From assembly GCA_900313765.1 (NCBI GenBank), contig OMSN01000031.1, positions 1-11,839 on the forward strand: a stretch of 11,839 nt of DNA. The letters are read 5' to 3'. The notes beneath the pieces were generated by a model that did no database searches, was not told where the DNA came from, and saw only the letters and a list, made by a program, of their open reading frames with translations. The position numbers and the translations under genes were made by a program. This DNA comes from an uncultured Eubacteriales bacterium. GTDB taxonomy: Bacteria > Bacillota > Clostridia > Lachnospirales > Lachnospiraceae. Position 1 is the first letter of the stretch. The number at the start of each line of letters is the position of its first letter. This document shows, one piece after another, positions 6,238-11,839 of the stretch.

Positions 6238-7845
6238 ATGAAATTATCTTACTCTGGAATCAAAGACACTGCTGCCTGGGAGCAGGCGGGGATCAAACTT
6301 CCCTCCTACGATCCTCAACTGCTCTCAGAGCAGACAAAAGCAGACCCTGTATGGGTTCATTTCGGAATCGGCAATATCTTCCGGATCTTTATCGGAGGGA
6401 TTGCGGATACTCTGATCAGGAATGGTGATCTGGACCGCGGCATCATCTGCGCGGAAACCTTTGACTATGAGGTTGTGGACAGGATCTATGATCCCTTTGA
6501 CAACCTGGTCCTCGCAGTTACTCTGCATGAGGACGGGCAGACGGAGCAGAGGGTTTTGGGATCTCTGTGTGAGGCAGTGAAGGCAGGTGCCCTGGATCAT
6601 ACCAGAGGCCGGCTGGCGGAAGTGTTTCGCTCTCCCGGACTTCAGATGGTGTCCCTTACCATCACGGAGAAGGGATATGCGATGCGCGGCGCATACGGAA
6701 CCTGGCTGCCTTATGTGCAGGCGGATCTGGAAAAAGGACCTGCCGGCGCAGTCGGCGCCATGGGAGTTCTCACTGCGATGCTTCTTGAGAGATACCATGA
6801 ACGTGCGTATCCGATCGCCATTGTCTCCATGGACAATGTATCCGCGAATGGCCGTAAGCTTCGTGAGTGTGTAGTGGAAACGGCGAAAGAATGGAAGGCA
6901 CGCGGATATGTGGATGGGGGATTCCTGGCTTATGTATCCGATGAGAGCCGGGTCAGTTTCCCCTGGACGATGATAGACAAGATCACGCCGCGTCCAGGAG
7001 AAGAAGTATACAGGATGCTCACGGACAAGGGCGTGGAGGATATGGAACCGGTGACCACCTCCAGACATACTTATATTGCGCCGTATGCCAATGCGGAAGC
7101 TCCGCAGTATCTGGTGGTGGAGGATAACTTCCCGAACGGAAGGCCTCCGTTGGAAAAAGCAGGGGTCTATATGACCGACAGGGAGACGGTAAACCGCTCG
7201 GAGAGAATGAAGGTGACTGTCTGTCTCAATCCGATTCACACTGCCCTGTGTACATTTGCCTGCATGTTCCGCTACACATTGTTTGCGGACTGCATGCATG
7301 ATCCGCAGCTGAGGGCCCTGGCGCAGGAACTGGGGTATCAGGAAGGGCTTCGGGTCGTGAAGGATCCCGGAATCCTCTCTCCTCGTGCATTCCTGGATGA
7401 GGTACTGGAAGTCCGGTTCCCGAATCCGTATCTGGGGGATTCCAGTGCGCGGATCGCCGTCGACATCTCCCAGATGGTGGGAATTCGTTTTGGAGAGACG
7501 ATCAAGGCATATGTTGAGAAAGACGGGACTGCTGCAGGCCTGACTGCGATCCCGCTGGCAATCGCCGGATGGCTTCGCTATCTGCTTGCGGTTGATGACC
7601 AGGGAGAGCCGTTTGACCTTTCTCCGGATCCGATGATCCCGCAGCTGCAGCAGCTGCTGGAAGGCGTGGAATTCGGAGATCCCGACAGCCTGAAAGATCG
7701 GGCAAGGCCGATTCTCTCAAATGCGCATATCTTCGGGATCGATCTCTATCAGGCAGGTCTCGGGAAGAAGATCGAGAGCATGCTGCGCAGTATGCTGGCG
7801 GGCCCGGGTGCCGTGCGGGAAACACTGAGATCTTATCTGGACTGA
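6238..7845 (+). CDS. Mannitol dehydrogenase family (polyol-specific long-chain) oxidoreductase
   Basis: A 535-residue enzyme of the family that includes mannitol 2-dehydrogenase, fructuronate reductase (UxuB) and tagaturonate reductase (UxaB). The N-terminal nucleotide-binding domain starts at VHFGIGNIFR (40-49). Family signatures follow: IVSMDN (195-200), FPWTMIDKITPRP (241-253) and VEDNFPNGRPPLE (294-306). The catalytic set is Lys325, Asn331 and His334 in MKVTVCLNPIHTAL. In Pseudomonas mannitol dehydrogenase Lys and Asn are five residues apart; here they are six apart, the form I associate with UxuB-like Firmicutes enzymes. The GxGxFHRA motif is also changed (GIGNIFRI). It could therefore act on a hexitol, pentitol or sugar acid. 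The start is 4 nt after the previous stop with AAGGGG (6223-6228) upstream. It is the third, mechanistically different dehydrogenase of the operon. Confidence 0.9.
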   Translation: MKLSYSGIKDTAAWEQAGIKLPSYDPQLLSEQTKADPVWVHFGIGNIFRIFIGGIADTLIRNGDLDRGIICAETFDYEVVDRIYDPFDNLVLAVTLHEDGQTEQRVLGSLCEAVKAGALDHTRGRLAEVFRSPGLQMVSLTITEKGYAMRGAYGTWLPYVQADLEKGPAGAVGAMGVLTAMLLERYHERAYPIAIVSMDNVSANGRKLRECVVETAKEWKARGYVDGGFLAYVSDESRVSFPWTMIDKITPRPGEEVYRMLTDKGVEDMEPVTTSRHTYIAPYANAEAPQYLVVEDNFPNGRPPLEKAGVYMTDRETVNRSERMKVTVCLNPIHTALCTFACMFRYTLFADCMHDPQLRALAQELGYQEGLRVVKDPGILSPRAFLDEVLEVRFPNPYLGDSSARIAVDISQMVGIRFGETIKAYVEKDGTAAGLTAIPLAIAGWLRYLLAVDDQGEPFDLSPDPMIPQLQQLLEGVEFGDPDSLKDRARPILSNAHIFGIDLYQAGLGKKIESMLRSMLAGPGAVRETLRSYLD

Positions 7846-7879
7846 TGGGATGTACAGTCATCCGAAATGGAGGTTTCAA

Positions 7880-9484
7880 ATGAATAATCAGGAGATCAGA
7901 CAACTGATCGCAGAGGGGAAGAGTGCCCTCGGAATAGAATTTGGTTCTACCAGGATAAAAGGCGTTCTGATCGATTACGATGGAAATGTGCTCGCAGTCG
8001 GCGGATATGAATGGGAGAATCATCTGATAGACGGGATCTGGACCTATGACCTGTCTGAAGTGGAGACTGGCCTGAAGGAATGCTACCGCACCCTGCGGGA
8101 AGATGTGGAGCAGAAGTATTCGATCACGCCTGAAACCTACGGCGCCATCGGAATCAGCGCCATGATGCATGGCTATATTGCCCTGGATGCGCAGGACAGG
8201 CAGATCGCTCCGTTCCAGACCTGGCGCAATACAAACACAACACAGGCAGCGGACACCCTGACGGATCTGTTTCAGTTCAACATCCCGCTGAGATGGTCTG
8301 TTGCTCATCTGTATCAGAGAGCACTTGACAAGGAAGCGCATGTTGAGAATGTTGCGTCCGTGTTCACGCTGGCAGCGTATATGCATTACCGGCTGACCGG
8401 GCAGAAAGTCATCGGAATCGGCGATGCAGCCGGAATGTTCCCGATCGATTCGGATCGTCTGGATTACAACGAAGGCATGGTGAAGCAGTTTGACAGCCTG
8501 ATGGAGGAGACAGGGTATTCTCTGAAGCTGCGTGACGTATTCCCCAGAGTTCTTGCTGCCGGAGAATATGCCGGTGAACTGACACCGGAAGGCGCAGCGC
8601 TTCTGGATGAGACCGGAACTCTGAAGAGCGGCATCATGATGTGCCCGCCGGAAGGCGATGCGGGAACCGGAATGACAGCCACCAACTCCGTGGCGCCCCG
8701 TACCGGCAATCTGTCGGCAGGAACCAGTACCTTTGCGATGGTAGTGCTGGAAAAGCAGCTGTCCAAAGTATATCGTGAGATAGATATGGTAACGACGCCC
8801 TCCGGATTCCCGGTAGCCATGTCTCATGCGAACAATGGTACTTCCGACCTGAATGCCTGGGTAGGGATGTTCCGGGAATTCTGCACTCTCATGGGTTATG
8901 AGGCAGATATGGGAACTCTGTTCGGCAAGCTCTACACGCACTCACTGGAAGGAGACCCGGACTGCGGCGGCCTGCTGGCTTACGGATACTATTCCGGTGA
9001 AAACATTACCTTTATCAACGAAGGAAGACCGCTGTTCGCAAGAACTCCGGACAGTCGTTTCAATCTTGCGAACTTTATGAAGGTCCATCTGTACACATCT
9101 CTGGGAGCCGTGAAGATGGGAATGGATATCCTTCTGAAGGATGAAGGAGTAAAACTCGACCGGATCATGGGCCATGGCGGACTGTTCAAGACACCCGGCG
9201 TCGCGCAGAGGTATCTGGCAGCTGCAGTCAACACCCCGGTAACGGTCATGGAGACTGCATCGGAAGGCGGTGCGTGGGGAATCGCCCTGCTGGCGGCCTA
9301 TCTGGCGGACGGAAAGAAGGATGGCCTTCTGGAAGAGTATCTGGACAACAGGGTCTTCAGCAGTCTGGCCGGAGATGCAATGGAGCCGGATCCTGCTGAA
9401 GTGGAAGGCTTCGAGTGCTTTACGAAGCATTACATCGCAGGCCTGGAAGCAGAGAAAGCCGCGATCAAAGCGATAGACTGGTAA
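7880..9484 (+). CDS. FGGY-family carbohydrate kinase (xylulokinase-like)
   Basis: A 534-residue sugar kinase that should phosphorylate the ketose (or polyol) made by the dehydrogenases, using ATP in the cytoplasm. The first actin-like domain starts with GIEFGSTRIKGVLI, the equivalent of D-x-G-T-x-x-x-K; Asp is replaced by Glu20. GISAMMHGY (91-99) and FQTWRNTNT (112-120) match substrate-binding stretches of FGGY_N. EGDAGTGM (258-265) holds the probable catalytic base Asp260. The second domain has GNLSAGTSTFAMV (276-288), and GHGGLFKTPGVAQRYLAAAV (431-450) followed by SEGGAWGIALLA is the adenosine-binding region. The ATG at 7880 is preferred over the one at 7850 because GGAGGT (7869-7874) lies 5 nt before it and the extra ten residues are not conserved-looking. 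Last gene of the operon. Specific substrate (xylulose, ribulose, fructose, tagatose and others) unknown. Confidence 0.9.
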   Translation: MNNQEIRQLIAEGKSALGIEFGSTRIKGVLIDYDGNVLAVGGYEWENHLIDGIWTYDLSEVETGLKECYRTLREDVEQKYSITPETYGAIGISAMMHGYIALDAQDRQIAPFQTWRNTNTTQAADTLTDLFQFNIPLRWSVAHLYQRALDKEAHVENVASVFTLAAYMHYRLTGQKVIGIGDAAGMFPIDSDRLDYNEGMVKQFDSLMEETGYSLKLRDVFPRVLAAGEYAGELTPEGAALLDETGTLKSGIMMCPPEGDAGTGMTATNSVAPRTGNLSAGTSTFAMVVLEKQLSKVYREIDMVTTPSGFPVAMSHANNGTSDLNAWVGMFREFCTLMGYEADMGTLFGKLYTHSLEGDPDCGGLLAYGYYSGENITFINEGRPLFARTPDSRFNLANFMKVHLYTSLGAVKMGMDILLKDEGVKLDRIMGHGGLFKTPGVAQRYLAAAVNTPVTVMETASEGGAWGIALLAAYLADGKKDGLLEEYLDNRVFSSLAGDAMEPDPAEVEGFECFTKHYIAGLEAEKAAIKAIDW

Positions 9485-9526
9485 GGGATCAACCTGTAAT
9501 AAGGCTGCAGAAGGCAGACCGGTATC

Positions 9527-9572
9527 ATGGCCGGCGGAGACACTGTTCTCTGCCGGCCGTTTATATTATAAT
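9527..9572 (+). terminator. Intrinsic terminator of the catabolic operon
   Basis: Positions 9527-9540 pair with 9547-9560 in a 14-bp stem that includes two G-U pairs (core GGCCGGC/GCCGGCC) around a 6-nt loop. A U-rich stretch, TTATATTATAAT, follows directly. It lies 43 nt after the kinase stop and separates the operon from the next genes. Confidence 0.8.
9567..9572 (+). promoter_or_regulatory. Possible -10 box for the membrane-protein gene
   Basis: A perfect TATAAT lies in the tail of the operon terminator, about 50 nt before the start of the next gene. No acceptable -35 box is seen at 16-18 nt (that position is inside the terminator stem) and there is no extended -10, so the promoter call is tentative. 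Confidence 0.3.
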
Positions 9573-9617
9573 AACGGGAGAATATTCGCTGCGCGATGTA
9601 TAGGAGTGAAGATCAAG

Positions 9618-10316
9618 TTGAAGAAAAAAGTGAAGAGAATCGTCCTGCTGGTGATCTCCGTTGTGATGATCATCATCGTATCCGTTCTGTTGTGGGATAT
9701 ATTCAGGACCATATCAACAGAAGCCGGCAGGATTGAATTCCGGGACAGGATCCTGGAACTGGGAGTGCCGGGATGCCTGATGCTGATCGGGCTGAATGTG
9801 TCGCAGATCTTCCTGTTCTTCTTTCCCGGGGAGATGGTGGAACTGCTGGCCGGCATGTGCTATGGAGTATTCGGCGGCCTGCTCGTCACCTATATCGGCG
9901 TTTTTATTTCAACCGCCATTATCTTCTGGCTGGTGAGGAGGATCGGAAAAGCATCGGTATATGACCTGATCGGGGAAGACAAGATAGAAAAGATAGAAAA
10001 CAGCAGGCTGTATAAGAGCAGGAAAGCGGAGTGGATCCTGCTGCTGCTGTTTATACTGCCGGGAACTCCGAAGGATCTGCTGATCTATGTGGGGGCACTG
10101 CTTCCTGTCAATGCGCCCAGGTTTATCCTGTTGTCGACACTGTTCCGGTTTCCGGGCATCATCACATCCACGATCGCGGGAGCGTACTTTGCCAGGGGCA
10201 ACAGCAGGACCGCCATCATCGTATACGTTGTCACATTCATAGTGTCACTGATCCTTCTTCGTGTTGTTTCCAGGAAGGAAGAGATCCGGGAGATTATGAA
10301 GATCAATAAGGACTGA
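9618..10316 (+). CDS. TVP38/TMEM64 (DedA-like, VTT domain) membrane protein
   Basis: An integral membrane protein of the SNARE-associated/VTT family, about 232 residues. Visible parts: a basic N-terminus and first membrane segment (IVLLVISVVMIIIVSVLLW); the re-entrant FFFPGEMVELLAGMCYGVFG; a membrane helix GLLVTYIGVFISTAIIFWLV; the family hallmark LPGTPKDLLIYVGALLP; the conserved arginine in FRFPGIITSTIAGAYFA; and a last helix TAIIVYVVTFIVSLILL with a basic cytoplasmic tail. Relatives take part in membrane homeostasis, with proposed lipid-scramblase or proton-linked transport roles; no specific task can be given here. The only ribosome site, AGGAG (9602-9606), overlaps the GTG at 9606, so I choose the in-frame TTG at 9618, 11 nt after it. 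The longer version would add four residues. It begins a new transcription unit after the operon terminator. Confidence 0.85.
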   Translation: MKKKVKRIVLLVISVVMIIIVSVLLWDIFRTISTEAGRIEFRDRILELGVPGCLMLIGLNVSQIFLFFFPGEMVELLAGMCYGVFGGLLVTYIGVFISTAIIFWLVRRIGKASVYDLIGEDKIEKIENSRLYKSRKAEWILLLLFILPGTPKDLLIYVGALLPVNAPRFILLSTLFRFPGIITSTIAGAYFARGNSRTAIIVYVVTFIVSLILLRVVSRKEEIREIMKINKD

Positions 10317-10348
10317 GAATTACGAAACAGGGACAGAACGAGGTATCA

Positions 10349-11116
10349 ATGGGAGTAAAGGAAAAGGCAGAAGAGGTCTTTATAAAGTATGCATCACAGT
10401 ATGACCTGGAGGATCCGAAGATACGGCTGAAAGTGGACCATACACTGCGTGTGGCTTCCCTCTGCGAGCGGATCGCGTACAGCCTGCAGATTCCTAAGGA
10501 GGACGTGAGGATTGCCTTCATGACGGGAATCCTTCATGATATCGGACGCTTTGAGCAGGTCCGGATCTATCACACATTCCGGGATGGACTGTCGGTGAAT
10601 CATGCCCATCTGAGCGCAGACCTGCTGTTTAAGGAAGGTCTGATCCGGGAATATCCGGTAAATGAGAAGGATTATCCGCTTGTTGAGAATGCCATCCGGC
10701 TTCACAATGCATACCGTCTTCCGGATACGCTGAGTCAGCGGGAGCGGATATTCTGCCAGATCCTCCGCGACGCAGACAAGATCGATATTCTTCGTGTGAA
10801 CCGTGAAACTCCGATGGAGGAGATCTATGATCTGCCGACAGAAGCTTTTCTGACATCTGAGATCTCGGATAAGGTGTTCGAGGATCTTATGGCATGCCGG
10901 GATGTGAACCGTCAGAATTCCAGAACCGGGATCGATTTTCTGATGGGACATATCGCGTTTGCATTCGGCCTTGTGTATCCCGAGAGCTTCAGGATCGTGA
11001 AGGAGCAGGGGTATCTGGATCAGATGCTGAGTTTTGAGAGCAGAAATGAAGCAACCAGGAAGCGGATGGAACAAGTTCGCAGGAAGGTCCTGGAGTATAT
11101 CGGACAGCACACATGA
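10349..11116 (+). CDS. HD-domain phosphohydrolase
   Basis: A 255-residue soluble protein with a metal-dependent HD domain in its first ~150 residues. The metal ligands can be followed: His31 in KVDHTLRVA, His63-Asp64 in GILHDIG, further histidines His87 and His119 (AIRLHNAY), and Asp143 in RDADKID. This is the H...HD...H...H...D pattern of HD hydrolases such as nucleotide or second-messenger phosphohydrolases. The C-terminal ~100 residues are helical with no motif I recognise. The substrate is unknown. The start is supported by GAGGT (10340-10344) 4 nt upstream and lies 32 nt after the membrane-protein gene. The stop overlaps the radical SAM start by 4 nt (ATGA), so the two are probably translated together. 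Confidence 0.9.
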   Translation: MGVKEKAEEVFIKYASQYDLEDPKIRLKVDHTLRVASLCERIAYSLQIPKEDVRIAFMTGILHDIGRFEQVRIYHTFRDGLSVNHAHLSADLLFKEGLIREYPVNEKDYPLVENAIRLHNAYRLPDTLSQRERIFCQILRDADKIDILRVNRETPMEEIYDLPTEAFLTSEISDKVFEDLMACRDVNRQNSRTGIDFLMGHIAFAFGLVYPESFRIVKEQGYLDQMLSFESRNEATRKRMEQVRRKVLEYIGQHT

Positions 11117-11839
11117 GAAGACTTTCTGAGGTTCTGAAACAGGAATACGGGGAGAAGATCTACAAGCTCACTCTGTCTTCCGGCTGTACCTGCCCCAACA
11201 GGGACGGCAGGATCAGCTTCGGCGGATGTACATTCTGTTCAGAGGGCGGATCCGGAGAGTTTGCCTCCCAGGCGCCGGACATCGAAGGGCAGATCGAGGA
11301 AGCAAAGCAGCGCATCCGGAACAAGACAGATGCCCGCAGGTTTATTGCTTATTTTCAGTCCTTTACCAATACCTACGGGAATGCTGCTGATCTGGAAGAT
11401 CTGTACACGAGGGTCATCCTGCGGGACGAGATCGTGATCCTCTCCATCGCAACAAGGCCGGACTGTCTGGATGAGAATATCATGGGGATGCTGCGGCGGC
11501 TGAATGCCATCAAACCGGTGTGGGTCGAACTTGGACTGCAGACCATGCATGACCGGACAGCAGAGCGGATCAACCGCGGCTATCGGCTTGAGGTGTTTGA
11601 GGAGGCTGTAAGGAAACTGAAGAGTGCAGGGATCCAGGTGATCGTGCATGTGATCTTCGGGCTTCCGGGTGAGACGAAGGAAGATATGCTCCGGACCGTC
11701 CGGTATCTTGCCGCTCTTAAGCCCGGCCCGGACGGGGTCAAGCTGCAGATGCTCAATATCCTGAAGGGAAGCAGTCTCGCTCAGGAGTACGGCAGGAGCC
11801 CGTTTCCGCTGCTGAGTCTGGAAGAATATACATCCCTTG
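11113..11839 (+). CDS. Radical SAM protein, YtqA/YhcC family (TIGR01212-like), 3' end cut by the window
   Basis: The first 242 residues of a radical SAM enzyme that continues past the right edge; no stop is reached. Start MRRLSEVLKQEYGEKIYKL, then TCPNRDG and GGCTFC. The iron-sulfur cysteines are Cys27, Cys39 and Cys42, with the long C-x11-C-x2-C spacing typical of YtqA/YhcC rather than the usual CxxxCxxC. An additional Cys25 lies close by. Later family features are YFQSFTNTYG (115-124 region), VWVELGLQTMHDRTAERINRG and VIVHVIFGLPGETKEDM, the SAM-binding and barrel strands. Homologues in Firmicutes are poorly characterised; one group has been linked to tRNA modification. The ATG overlaps the HD gene's stop (ATGA) and has no close ribosome site, only GGAG 17 nt upstream, so translation is probably coupled. 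Confidence 0.9.
   Translation, partial: MRRLSEVLKQEYGEKIYKLTLSSGCTCPNRDGRISFGGCTFCSEGGSGEFASQAPDIEGQIEEAKQRIRNKTDARRFIAYFQSFTNTYGNAADLEDLYTRVILRDEIVILSIATRPDCLDENIMGMLRRLNAIKPVWVELGLQTMHDRTAERINRGYRLEVFEEAVRKLKSAGIQVIVHVIFGLPGETKEDMLRTVRYLAALKPGPDGVKLQMLNILKGSSLAQEYGRSPFPLLSLEEYTSL

Noticed and set aside
7850..7879. Earlier ATG for the FGGY kinase adding ten residues
   Set aside because: No ribosome site before 7850, whereas GGAGGT is well placed for 7880; the extra residues do not look like family sequence.
7502..8941. Long minus-strand open frame (479 codons) across the dehydrogenase/kinase junction
   Set aside because: It is antisense to two well-supported genes, its translation is rich in His, Arg, Cys and Ser with no domain, and it lacks a ribosome site. 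It is a shadow of the codon bias on the + strand.
1..11839. CRISPR array, tRNA/rRNA genes, insertion sequences, toxin-antitoxin or phage-defence genes
   Set aside because: No spaced direct repeats, no clover-leaf or rRNA-like segments, and no transposase or integrase motifs were seen; the right-hand genes are housekeeping-type families.

Overview
The window looks like a chromosomal segment from a low-to-mid GC Firmicute, probably a gut Clostridium or Lachnospiraceae-like anaerobe. This is inferred from strong AGGAGG-type ribosome sites, the gene families present and the style of the proteins; no marker gene settles the taxonomy. Almost all genes lie on the + strand.

Left end (1-735). A minus-strand ORF (105-500) is a chimera. 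Its first ~35 residues are the start of a ROK/NagC-type repressor, and the rest is the C-terminal end of DnaJ. A strong intrinsic terminator follows it. The two parts meet at a shared Ile-Ser-Tyr, and codon composition changes at that point. Between this ORF and the next gene is an AT-rich divergent promoter region. It has a convincing promoter in each direction and a perfect 14-bp palindrome that overlaps the minus-strand -35 box.

Catabolic operon (701-9484), closed by a terminator at 9527-9560. The order is: short-chain dehydrogenase (SDR); sugar-type ABC importer made of a secreted binding protein, a double-domain ATPase and a permease of the ribose family; zinc-dependent medium-chain dehydrogenase; mannitol-dehydrogenase-family long-chain dehydrogenase; FGGY carbohydrate kinase. 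The simplest reading is import of a sugar alcohol (or related sugar or sugar acid), oxidation or redox isomerisation by NAD-dependent dehydrogenases, and phosphorylation of the resulting ketose. The exact substrate cannot be read from the sequence. A hairpin without a U-tract sits between the binding-protein and ATPase genes and probably sets their expression ratio. The first gene of the operon has an odd 5' end: no ribosome site, a very short leader, and an N-terminus that does not look native.

Right end (9606-11839). Three unrelated, housekeeping-type genes are probably co-transcribed: a TVP38/DedA-like (VTT domain) membrane protein, an HD-domain phosphohydrolase, and a YtqA/YhcC-like radical SAM protein that overlaps the HD gene by 4 nt and is cut off by the window end.

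I do not see a clearly new system. The most unusual thing is the left-hand junction: a truncated regulator fused in frame to a heat-shock gene fragment, next to a promoter that feeds a gene with a replaced 5' end. It could be a real rearrangement or an assembly chimera.
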